Shown here in pieces: positions 7,505 to 14,412 of a stretch of 14,634 nt of DNA. The position numbers and the translations under genes were made by a program. How positions within the stretch are numbered: position 1 is the stretch's first letter; each line of letters opens with the position of its first letter. The stretch is from assembly GCA_028692515.1 (NCBI GenBank), contig JAQUXG010000009.1:1-14634 (forward strand), in the 5' to 3' direction. The notes beneath the pieces were generated by a model. That model had not been told where the DNA came from. It did no database searches and was given only the letters and a program-made list of their open reading frames with translations. Source of the DNA: Kiritimatiellales bacterium (GTDB lineage Bacteria; Verrucomicrobiota; Kiritimatiellia; Kiritimatiellales; Tichowtungiaceae).

Positions 7505-9676
7505 CTCCGCCTGCATAAAGGCGCGCACCACGCGGATCTCGGCATACGTCACGGTATTGCCGGACGCGTCAAGAATCGCCTTCAACGAGCCGGCGGCGGT
7601 GCGGGCGAAAAGCGCCTCAATCTGGATTCGTTTGGCGGGGTCCAGCAGCGTATCGACATCCAGCCCGCCGCCCTGCCCGTCAGCGAGCAGTTTTTCGATG
7701 TGCTGACTGATGGTTCCGTCGGAAAGCCCGCGCATCTGAGCAATGGCATCAAGCGAAAGTCCCTGACGGGCCAGCTTCAGCGTTTCCTGAGCGGTCTGGC
7801 CGTTTTTCTTTTTGCGGCTCTTTTTGACCGTAACCGGAATCTGCAAAACCGAGCGCTGCTGTGCCTCTTCGGGATGCACAAATTTATACATCTCGATCAT
7901 CGTCATAAAATTGTCACCGTATTTTTCCAGCTTAGCGTCGCCGACCCCGGTGATGCCTGCCATCTGTTCGGGCGTATCCGGAAAATAGGTCGCCATTTCC
8001 CGCAGTGTGCTGTCGGAGAAAATGACAAACGGCGGGACGCCTTCGAGCTGTGCCAGCCGCTGCCGCTCCGTACGCAGCTGCATAAAGAGCTTGATTGAAT
8101 AATCGCCGGTAAATCCGGCGAGGTCGGCCCGCTTGACCTCTTTCTGCCGGATCACCTCAAACGTCTTCTTCCCGAGCAGAATCTGCTGTCCTTTCGGCGT
8201 CAGCTCCAGCGCGGAATAGTTGTCCGCATTCTGAAGGATGCAGTCCTGCGCCAGCAGATCGTCAATCACCCGCCGCCAGTATTTTTTATCGGCATCTTTA
8301 CCGGCACCGTAGGTCTTGAGCTGATCGTGCCCGAGCTGGCGGATTTTCTCTGTCTTCGCGCCGACGACAACATCGGCGATATGCACCGCGCCGAATTTCT
8401 GGCCGGTACGGTAAATCGCCGACATGATTTTCTGTGCCGAAACCGTCGCATCCACCCGCTCCACATCGCCCATGCAGACATCGCAGGTGCGGCAGTTTTC
8501 GTTTCCGTAGGTTTCACCGAAATAGCCCAGCAGGCTTTTCCGGCGGCAGGCATTCGTCTCGGCATAGCGCACCATTTGAAACAGCTGCTGCTCTGCAATC
8601 TTCCGTTCATTCGGGTCTTCGGTCTGCTCAATAAAATAACGAAGCCGCACCATATCGCTGCGATTAAAAAACAGGCGGCAGTGCGCCGGCTCGCCGTCGC
8701 GGCCGGCGCGGCCGGTTTCCTGATAATAGCCTTCCATATTTTTCGGAAGGTCGCCGTGCAGCACAAAACGCACATTGGACTTATCGATCCCCATGCCGAA
8801 CGCAATGGTCGCCACCACCACGTCCACCTCGTCGCGGTTAAACTGATCCTGATTTTCTTTGCGCTGCTTCGGCGTCAGCCCGGCATGATAGGCCAGCGCC
8901 CGGACGCCCTGCTCCTGCAGAAACTCAACCGTGGACTCCACGCTCTTGCGCGTCATGCGGTAAATGATTCCGGACTCGCCCTTGTGCTCCCGCAAAAAAT
9001 GCAGCAGTTGCAAATCGAGATTTTCCTTCGGCACCACCTGATAGAACAGATTCGGCCGGTCAAACGAAGCGCGCGTCAGATGCGGGTTGCGCAATCCGAG
9101 CTTCGACAGAATATCCTTCGCAACCTGATGCGTCGCCGTCGCGGTAAAGGCCGCCACGGTTGCCGACGGGAACTCCGGGATAATTTTCGCCAGCAACAGA
9201 TAATCCGGACGGAAATCGTGACCCCACTCCGAAATACAATGCGCCTCGTCGATCGCAAAAAACACAACCTTCGCCGTCTTAAGCGTCGCCATAAACTCCG
9301 GCATCGCGAAGCGTTCCGGCGAAACATACAACAAATCCAGCTCGCCCTGCGCCAGCTGACGAAATACGCGCCCCCGGTCGGCCGCCGAAAGGGAGCTGTT
9401 CAGAAACTCGGCCCGCAACCCGTTGACCTGCGCCGCATCCACCTGATCCTTCATCAGCGAAATCAACGGACTGATCACCACGCACAATCCGTCGAGGATG
9501 TACGCCGGAAGCTGATAACAGAGCGACTTGCCGCCGCCGGTCGGCATCACGGCGAACACATCGCGACCGGACAGGATCGTCGCAACGATGGCCTCCTGAT
9601 TCGGCCGAAAGCTCCGGAAACCGAAAACCTGATGCAGCGTATCGTGAAGTTTCGTCGTTGAATCGTTCTCGTTCAT
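7502..9676 (-). CDS. recQ: ATP-dependent DNA helicase RecQ with C-terminal HTH extension
   Basis: A 724-residue 3'-5' superfamily 2 DNA helicase acting in recombination and replication-fork repair. In order: motif 0 FRPNQEAI (23-30), Walker A PTGGGKS (45-51), DEAH (143-146) joined to the aromatic-rich loop CISEWGHDFRP (147-157), motif III FTATAT (177-182), motif V around ATIAFGMGIDKSN (289-301), motif VI QETGRAGRDGEP (319-330), zinc-binding cysteines C377, C395, C398 and C401, a winged-helix RQC region (about 410-515) and an HRDC domain (about 528-596). The extra ~110 residues past HRDC include a lysine-rich linker (617-625) and a helix-turn-helix-like segment (LSLDAIAQMRGLSDGTISQH, 640-659), as in longer RecQ proteins; E. 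coli RecQ is about 609 residues. The start ATG has only a weak ribosome site (AAGG, ~11 nt upstream). Confidence 0.97.
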   Translation of the reverse strand: MNENDSTTKLHDTLHQVFGFRSFRPNQEAIVATILSGRDVFAVMPTGGGKSLCYQLPAYILDGLCVVISPLISLMKDQVDAAQVNGLRAEFLNSSLSAADRGRVFRQLAQGELDLLYVSPERFAMPEFMATLKTAKVVFFAIDEAHCISEWGHDFRPDYLLLAKIIPEFPSATVAAFTATATHQVAKDILSKLGLRNPHLTRASFDRPNLFYQVVPKENLDLQLLHFLREHKGESGIIYRMTRKSVESTVEFLQEQGVRALAYHAGLTPKQRKENQDQFNRDEVDVVVATIAFGMGIDKSNVRFVLHGDLPKNMEGYYQETGRAGRDGEPAHCRLFFNRSDMVRLRYFIEQTEDPNERKIAEQQLFQMVRYAETNACRRKSLLGYFGETYGNENCRTCDVCMGDVERVDATVSAQKIMSAIYRTGQKFGAVHIADVVVGAKTEKIRQLGHDQLKTYGAGKDADKKYWRRVIDDLLAQDCILQNADNYSALELTPKGQQILLGKKTFEVIRQKEVKRADLAGFTGDYSIKLFMQLRTERQRLAQLEGVPPFVIFSDSTLREMATYFPDTPEQMAGITGVGDAKLEKYGDNFMTMIEMYKFVHPEEAQQRSVLQIPVTVKKSRKKKNGQTAQETLKLARQGLSLDAIAQMRGLSDGTISQHIEKLLADGQGGGLDVDTLLDPAKRIQIEALFARTAAGSLKAILDASGNTVTYAEIRVVRAFMQAE

Positions 9677-9721
9677 GTTCCGCCGACCTTAGCGGCAAAC
9701 CGCCGTGAAGGAACGTGGATT

Positions 9722-9801
9722 TTTCCAATGTTTGGAAACTTTTCTTCCAGATATTGGAACCGAAAGCCCAAAGCCTATGGCCTAAAGCCTTCCCCTAAAC
9801 C
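9722..9801. repeat. Composite repeat: two phased palindromes plus heptad array
   Basis: Two palindromes lie in tandem: TTTCCAA-TGT-TTGGAAA (9722-9738) and TTCCAG-ATA-TTGGAA (9745-9759, one mismatch), with centres 22 bp apart. Heptanucleotides follow at once: CCGAAAG, CCCAAAG, CCTATGG, CCTAAAG, CCTTCCC (9760-9794), then CTAAACC (9795-9801), which contains the stop of the CvfB-like gene on the minus strand. The layout equals that at 14331-14412. It fills the spacer between the CvfB-like gene and recQ and may act as a 3'-end RNA structure. Confidence 0.75.
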
Positions 9802-10625
9802 AACTTGGTGCCGTCATTTTCAAACGTGATGAGGCGTTTTTTATAGAGCGTGCCGATGGCCATTTTATAGCTTTTTTTACTGACGCCAAACAAACGGTAG
9901 ATTTCTTCCGGCGGATTTTTGTCTGTAATCGGCATAAAGCCGCCCTGCGATTTGAGATATTCCAGAATAACGTCGGTCAGCGCTTTGACTTTTCCAAAGC
10001 CGGGTTTTTGCAGACAGAGATCGAGCTTGCCGTCGGGCCGAACCTGTTTGATGTAGCCTTCGATTTTCTGTCCCATCTCCAACGGCGTGAAAACCACGTT
10101 ATAAAACAGAATGCCCCAGTGCCGCCCGTTGACAATGGCCTTAAAGCCGAGATCGGTTTTGGTGCAGATCAACAGCTGAACCTTTTCCGCCAGCTTGTAA
10201 TTGGCGGGTGTAAGATCGAGAAATTTATCGAGCTTAGACGAGGCGGCAATGCGTCCGCTGGTTTCATCAAGATAGATTCGCACGACATAAGTCCGCCCTT
10301 CCTGCATCTCGATCTTCTGCTCGCGGAACGGCACGAATAGATCTTTGGGCAGCCCCCAGGACAGAAACGCGCCGATGCGGGTGACGGCCGCCACGCGCAA
10401 AGCGGCGAATTCGCCGACCATGGCGTACGGACGGAGATTGGTTGCGATCAGCCGCTCTTCGGAATCAAGCATCAGGAAAACCTCCACCCCATCGCCGGGG
10501 TTCCCTGCATTGGACACATAGCGGTTCGGCATCAGGATTTCGCCAAGGTTTGCGCCGTCGAGCACGAGGCCGCCTGCGGTTGTCCGCACGATTTCCAGCC
10601 GGTTGATTTTTCCGATTTCAGCCAT
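9795..10625 (-). CDS. CvfB-like S1 RNA-binding protein
   Basis: A 276-residue protein of the CvfB (YitL) family, matching the family's usual length of about 280-300. S1-type beta-barrel repeats are seen at about residues 3-63, 70-133 (with the typical VTRIGAFLSWGLPKDLFVPF, 81-100) and 145-210. A C-terminal winged-helix-like segment (about 220-276) ends PPEEIYRLFGVSKKSYKMAIGTLYKKRLI. The segment RTYVVRIYLDETSGRIAASSKL (111-132) is highly characteristic. Known members bind RNA and affect virulence-factor expression in Staphylococcus; the target here is unknown. The ribosome site is weak (AAGAG about 8 nt before the ATG). Its stop codon is embedded in the heptad repeat at 9760-9801, so the last residues could be repeat-derived, although GTKLV looks plausible as a native tail. 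Confidence 0.9.
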   Translation of the reverse strand: MAEIGKINRLEIVRTTAGGLVLDGANLGEILMPNRYVSNAGNPGDGVEVFLMLDSEERLIATNLRPYAMVGEFAALRVAAVTRIGAFLSWGLPKDLFVPFREQKIEMQEGRTYVVRIYLDETSGRIAASSKLDKFLDLTPANYKLAEKVQLLICTKTDLGFKAIVNGRHWGILFYNVVFTPLEMGQKIEGYIKQVRPDGKLDLCLQKPGFGKVKALTDVILEYLKSQGGFMPITDKNPPEEIYRLFGVSKKSYKMAIGTLYKKRLITFENDGTKLV

Positions 10626-10694
10626 TCAAATTCTCTTTGGGTTAATACGTGAAGCGCACGGTACGTTATTTTCAGGATTATTGGGAAGATTATC

Positions 10695-10715
10695 CCGCAC
10701 AAAGACGATGTGCGG
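10695..10715 (-). terminator. Hairpin downstream of the sensor gene, possible terminator
   Basis: CCGCACA (10695-10701) pairs with TGTGCGG (10709-10715), a 7-bp GC-rich stem, 16 bp past the stop of the sensor gene. No clean U-run follows on the minus strand, so it may be a Rho-assisted or merely protective 3' hairpin. Confidence 0.35.
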
Positions 10716-10731
10716 ATACAAGCGGTCTGTT

Positions 10732-12033
10732 TTATTTCTGCTTTTTATCGGTCAGCTTCTCCTCAATCTGGCGGAAAAAGACCAGCATTCGCTCACCCAT
10801 ACGCATAAAGTCGCGGGATAACCCCTGCAATTCATCGCGGCTTTGAATCGTCTCCAGTTCGTTCATGCGCTGTCTGACTTTCTGCCGGCTTTCCCATGAG
10901 TCTTCAAACCGCCCCTGTTCACTGAGCTGGATGTAGTCAACGAAACTCAATGAGGCGTTCCTCAGCTTCTTAATCGGCCGGGCAAACCAGTAGGTCGCCA
11001 GCAGGTAGCTGATCACCGCAATCAGCAAGGTTGCGATAACGCCCCAGACGGTCAATTGGCGAAGCACTTCCCGAACCGGCATCATGGCTTCGTTTAAATC
11101 ACGGAAAACAACGACATACAGTTCGCCGGTATCTTTAAGCTCCTCACCGGAGGCGGTGGATCCGCTCATGATCTGTATCGGAACCACAGCCGCCAGCGAC
11201 AAGTTCCCCGGAGTCAGCTCAACAGTCCCCCGATGCTCGGGCGCCGTCAGTAATTTTCGGAGGATTGCTTCCGGGAACGGAGAAACCTCCGGCGTGTCCC
11301 CTGAATGAATATGCACAAATACCCGCCCGTCCGAAAAAACGATATCCCGAAGAATCGCTTTATCCCACGGCCTCGGCGCGGTCTGTCGCAGAAAACGGGT
11401 TGCGTTCAGGCTGGCCTTCAGCACACCAAGGAAGCTGTTCGGATTTCCGGAACGATAAACCGGGACGACCATATCGATGGTGGGTATCCCGGCACTCTGT
11501 TCGTACAAGAGTCCGTTGATAAATCCGTCCTCGGCCGGAAGAGTTGACGCCGTTGTCCACCAGACTTCATCCGCCTGCCAGTAGTCTGTCGTCGGATTGG
11601 TCGCCCCGATCAGCCGTCCGTACCGATCCGTCACCATGATTTCAGCGAACGCCGGGTTGACCTGCTGAAAAGCTCTGAGGGAATCTGAAAGCGCATTTGA
11701 CAAAATCGTTCGCTGCACCCCTTTGGTTGCCGAAGAGCTCGGCCACGTTGACTCCACCTTCTGAATGTCATCCAGACTGAACGGAGAAACCGGAACTGCG
11801 GCGGCCAGAGAGGACATTGGGCTCAACGCGACCCAGTTTGAAACCTGCTCAAATTTCTGCCGGATCCCGTCCTGAAGCGTGCCCGCCAGCTCCTCGGCAA
11901 TCATCAGATAAATAATTCCCTGCTGCTGCTGATAATACAACCTGCCAAAATGCCTGACGTAGAAAACACCCAGAAGCAACGGAACAACCAGTGCCGCCGA
12001 AACAAAGCTAACCAGTTTGGCCTGAATCCTCAT
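10732..12033 (-). CDS. Orphan membrane sensor: Cache-type periplasmic domain plus HAMP, no output domain
   Basis: A 433-residue protein with the layout of a transmembrane receptor input half. Transmembrane helix 1 spans about residues 7-26; a large extracytoplasmic domain (about 30-320) resembles a dCache ligand-binding domain, with EIMVTDRYGRLIGATN (131-146) and WQADEVWWTTA (152-162) typical of that fold. Transmembrane helix 2 is at about 329-349, then a HAMP-like region (RPIKKL, 352-357, and DELQGLSRDFMRMGERM, 400-416) and a short charged end. It stops without a kinase, GGDEF, phosphatase or methyl-accepting domain. I chose ATG at 12031-12033 because GGAG lies 5 nt upstream; a GTG at 12084 would add 17 residues but has no ribosome site. 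The output partner may be encoded elsewhere, or the gene may be truncated. The ligand is unknown. Confidence 0.8.
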   Translation of the reverse strand: MRIQAKLVSFVSAALVVPLLLGVFYVRHFGRLYYQQQQGIIYLMIAEELAGTLQDGIRQKFEQVSNWVALSPMSSLAAAVPVSPFSLDDIQKVESTWPSSSATKGVQRTILSNALSDSLRAFQQVNPAFAEIMVTDRYGRLIGATNPTTDYWQADEVWWTTASTLPAEDGFINGLLYEQSAGIPTIDMVVPVYRSGNPNSFLGVLKASLNATRFLRQTAPRPWDKAILRDIVFSDGRVFVHIHSGDTPEVSPFPEAILRKLLTAPEHRGTVELTPGNLSLAAVVPIQIMSGSTASGEELKDTGELYVVVFRDLNEAMMPVREVLRQLTVWGVIATLLIAVISYLLATYWFARPIKKLRNASLSFVDYIQLSEQGRFEDSWESRQKVRQRMNELETIQSRDELQGLSRDFMRMGERMLVFFRQIEEKLTDKKQK

Positions 12034-12155
12034 ACTGACTCCATACGCTTCAGTCTTTTGCCGCCTGCGACTTAAGGATAACACGCCAGAGTCATTTGTA
12101 CACCCGCTTTTTGAAAACGAGGGGGTTGTTACAGGGGAGAAATTCCCGAAAATAA

Positions 12156-14060
12156 TCAGGCCAGACGATCGGCCTCTTCAAGCCATTTGGCTTCGAGACT
12201 ATTCAGCTTCTTCGTAACCTCGGCGAGATGGATGTTGAGTGTGCTGTAGTCGAGATCCGGATTGCCGCTTCCTAACTGGTCATAAAGAGCCCGCTGCTCG
12301 ACGTGCAGTTTTTCCATATCCGCCTCCATCTTGCGCAACACCTTCTGTGCCTCGCGCTCCTTGGCTCTTGCCTTGCGGGCGGCCTGTGGATTGAGGTTGG
12401 AGCCTTGAGGTTCCAGACGTTGGACGTTCGACCTTGGACTTTCGACCGCTTCCTGTTTTGCGGTTTTCTCAAGATAGTAATCATAGTTTCCGGGCCAGCT
12501 GGTCACGGAACCATCGGCGACGGAAATAATGTGATCCGCCGCACCGCGCACGAAAGCGACGTCATGGCTGACAAAACAGACGGTTCCCTGATATTCCTTA
12601 ATCGCCTTTTCAAGCGCCTCGCGTCCGTGAATGTCTAGGTTGGTCGTCGGCTCGTCGAGCAGCAAGAAGTTGGGCGGATTAATAAAAATACGGGCGAAGG
12701 CCAGCCGGATCTTCTCGCCGCCGCTCAACACGCCGGACGGTTTATTGACCGCGTCGCCGCCGAAGCCGAACGAACCCAGCAGTCCGCGCACTTCGCGCTC
12801 CTGCACCGCCGAATTGGCGTTGCGAACAATGGTCATCAGAGACTGGTCGGGCGGCATGGTTTCGGCGAAGTCCTGAGACTGATAGCCCAGCACCACTTTA
12901 TGCCCTTCCCGGCGCGTTCCCGACTGCGGCGTCAGCGCGCCGGCCAGAACCCGCAGCAGCGTGGTTTTCCCCATACCATTAAAGCCGACCAGCGCGATCT
13001 TCTGTCCGTGGCCGATCTCCAGATTCACGTCGCGCAAAATCTGGCGCTTTCCGTCGTAAGAAAAATTCATGTTTTCGACCGACATGATATGCGCGCCGCA
13101 GTGCGGCGGCGGCGGAATCCGCAGTTTGGAAAAATTCGGCGGAGCAACGGGCGCTTTCACGGCCTCAATCTTTTCGAGCATTTTAATGCGGCTTTGCACC
13201 TGCGCGGCCTTGGTCGCCTGTGCCCGAAAACGGTTAATAAAGCTCTCCAGATGCTCTTTCTGCTCCGTGTAATTGCGGTAGGCCGCCGCCTGCTGCAGGT
13301 GGCGCTGCTCTCTTTCCTTAATATAATACGTGTAGCCGCCGGAATATTTGGTCACCGTGCCGCCGCTGATCTCCAGCGTGCGGTCGGTCAGCGACTCCAG
13401 CAGGTAGCGGTCATGGGAAATCAACAGCATCGTCCCCTCGAAACCGCGCAGAAAGCGCTGAAGCCATTCGACGGCCGGCAGGTCGAGATAGTTGGACGGT
13501 TCGTCAAGAAGCAGAATGTCAGGCCGCGCAATCAGCGTGCGCACCAGCTCGGCACGCATCTGCCAGCCGCCACTGAACGAGCGGAACGGATTGGCGAAGT
13601 CGATTTCCTTAAAGCCGAGTCCGCTCAGCGCCGCCTCGGCGCGCGCCTTCAGGTCGTAACCGCCCAAATGTTCAAACTCGTGCTGCAAATCGCCAAGCCG
13701 GTGAAGCATCCGCTCCTGCTCCGCGCCCGTCGCCGTCAGCAGGTCGTGCTCAATCTCATGGATTTCCGCCACCATCGGCTTCAGTTCCGGAATAGCGTTC
13801 ACGGTGTAGTCGAGCAAGCAACCGTCCTGCGCATGGGCATGCAACTGCTGATGCAAATGCCCGACCCGGACATTCTTCGGCAACGTAATATCGCCGCTGT
13901 CCGCCGACTGCTCGCCGGTCAGCAGGCTGAAAATCGTACTCTTGCCCGCGCCGTTCGGACCGACCACGCCGACGTGCTCGCCCGCATTAATGCGGAACGA
14001 CACCTTGTCCAGCACCTCCTGCGTGCCGAACCGCTTGCTGATATTGATGAAATCAATCAT
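12156..14060 (-). CDS. ABC-F family ATPase (YheS/Uup/EttA-type, ribosome-associated)
   Basis: A 634-residue soluble protein with two ABC ATPase domains and no membrane segment, as in the ABC-F class that acts on ribosomes. Domain 1: Walker A GPNGAGKS (34-41), signature FSGGWQ (162-167), Walker B LLLDEPSN (183-190), switch SHD (215-217). The interdomain P-site linker (about 235-305) is helical and charged. Domain 2: Walker A GFNGMGKT (359-366), signature LSGGEK (445-450), Walker B LLLDEPT (466-472), SHD (498-500). A C-terminal coiled coil covers about 560-634. Residues 538-557 (in DNA 12391-12448) are encoded by a degenerate heptanucleotide array, an in-frame repeat in a tolerant linker. No ribosome site is visible before the ATG; an 8-bp-period repeat abuts it. 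Which ABC-F subfamily it belongs to is uncertain; resistance is not indicated. Confidence 0.93.
   Translation of the reverse strand: MIDFINISKRFGTQEVLDKVSFRINAGEHVGVVGPNGAGKSTIFSLLTGEQSADSGDITLPKNVRVGHLHQQLHAHAQDGCLLDYTVNAIPELKPMVAEIHEIEHDLLTATGAEQERMLHRLGDLQHEFEHLGGYDLKARAEAALSGLGFKEIDFANPFRSFSGGWQMRAELVRTLIARPDILLLDEPSNYLDLPAVEWLQRFLRGFEGTMLLISHDRYLLESLTDRTLEISGGTVTKYSGGYTYYIKEREQRHLQQAAAYRNYTEQKEHLESFINRFRAQATKAAQVQSRIKMLEKIEAVKAPVAPPNFSKLRIPPPPHCGAHIMSVENMNFSYDGKRQILRDVNLEIGHGQKIALVGFNGMGKTTLLRVLAGALTPQSGTRREGHKVVLGYQSQDFAETMPPDQSLMTIVRNANSAVQEREVRGLLGSFGFGGDAVNKPSGVLSGGEKIRLAFARIFINPPNFLLLDEPTTNLDIHGREALEKAIKEYQGTVCFVSHDVAFVRGAADHIISVADGSVTSWPGNYDYYLEKTAKQEAVESPRSNVQRLEPQGSNLNPQAARKARAKEREAQKVLRKMEADMEKLHVEQRALYDQLGSGNPDLDYSTLNIHLAEVTKKLNSLEAKWLEEADRLA
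12391..12448. repeat. Heptanucleotide array inside the ABC-F coding sequence
   Basis: On the plus strand the units are TTGAGGT, TGGAGCC, TTGAGGT, TCCAGACGT (9 nt), TGGACGT, TCGACCT, TGGACTT, TCGACCG. On the coding strand this is a degenerate array of the type TCNAACS. It stays in frame and encodes residues 538-557, between the second ATPase domain and the C-terminal coiled coil. Similar heptads occur at 9760-9801 and 14371-14412 between genes. Confidence 0.7.
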
Positions 14061-14096
14061 AGGAAGACTGGAATGTTGGAATAATGGATTGATGGA
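14061..14096. repeat. Period-8 TCCA repeat abutting the ABC-F start codon
   Basis: Read on the minus strand, TCCA recurs exactly every 8 bp: TCCATCAA, TCCATTAT, TCCAACAT, TCCAGTCT, then TCCT directly before the ATG. It occupies the place of the ribosome binding site; no AGGAG-like sequence is present. Confidence 0.6.
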
Positions 14097-14232
14097 TTAT
14101 TGAGCCGGACAGACTGCATTCATTTCATGATTCTGGCAATTCGGGATTTTATGGATTTTCCGCCCGACACGAAGTCGAGAGAGGCTGGCGCCATTGCGAC
14201 GATAGCGAAGCGACAAGCATTGGAAGCTGTCT
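14097..14232. other. Spacer without a recognisable gene
   Basis: The first part of the 347-bp gap between the integrase remnant and the ABC-F gene. I see no gene, promoter or RNA here. A minus-strand frame at 14097-14543 only shadows the integrase and repeats and has no recognisable domain. The rest of the gap consists of the repeats listed separately. Confidence 0.5.
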
Positions 14233-14290
14233 TTGTAGGGCAAGGTCCGTGACCCCGCCGAAACTCCGCGATCACGGATCGCGGCTACAA
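14233..14290. repeat. 58-bp inverted-repeat-bounded REP/MITE-like element
   Basis: It is bounded by TTGTAG (14233-14238) and CTACAA (14285-14290), perfect inverted repeats. Inside are two palindromes: GGTC-CGT-GACC (14244-14254) and CCGCGATC-ACG-GATCGCGG (14266-14284, perfect 8-bp arms). An alternative pairing TCCGTGA (14246-14252) with TCACGGA (14272-14278) is also possible. No coding capacity. Read on the minus strand it begins TTGTAGCCGCG, sharing GTAGCCGCG with the element at the end of recQ. Confidence 0.65.
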
Positions 14291-14330
14291 TTCTGCCAAC
14301 ACCGGCAATCAACGCGCCAGAGCCGCAGAT

Positions 14331-14412
14331 TTTTCCAAACATTGGAAAAAAATCTTCCAAGGTTTGGAAACCGAACCCTGAACGTTTAACTCTGAACCCC
14401 GAACTCTCTAAA
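14331..14412. repeat. Composite repeat: two phased palindromes plus heptad array
   Basis: TTTTCCAA-ACA-TTGGAAAA (14331-14349, perfect) and TTCCAA-GGT-TTGGAA (14355-14369, perfect) have centres 22 bp apart. Heptads CCGAACC, CTGAACG, TTTAACT, CTGAACC, CCGAACT (14371-14405) follow, then CTCTAAA (14406-14412), which includes the integrase stop on the minus strand. The order and spacing equal those at 9722-9801 although the heptad sequence differs. Confidence 0.75.

Noticed and set aside
8327..9661. 444-codon plus-strand frame opposite recQ
   Set aside because: Shadow of recQ; low-complexity R/H-rich translation and no family resemblance.
12100..12155. Possible terminator after the ABC-F gene
   Set aside because: Only a 4-bp stem (GGGA/TCCC) could be drawn and no U-run follows.
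12900..14084. 394-codon plus-strand frame opposite the ABC-F gene
   Set aside because: Shadow of a gene with both Walker sets intact; no domain is seen in the frame itself.
14331..14412. Repeats beside the integrase considered as an integron attC or attI site
   Set aside because: GTTTAAC at 14384-14390 fits the RYYYAAC core, but no partner GTTRRRY box or attC-type stem is present, and attI is normally at the 5' side of intI, which is outside the window. The same repeat layout occurs at 9722-9801, far from any integrase.
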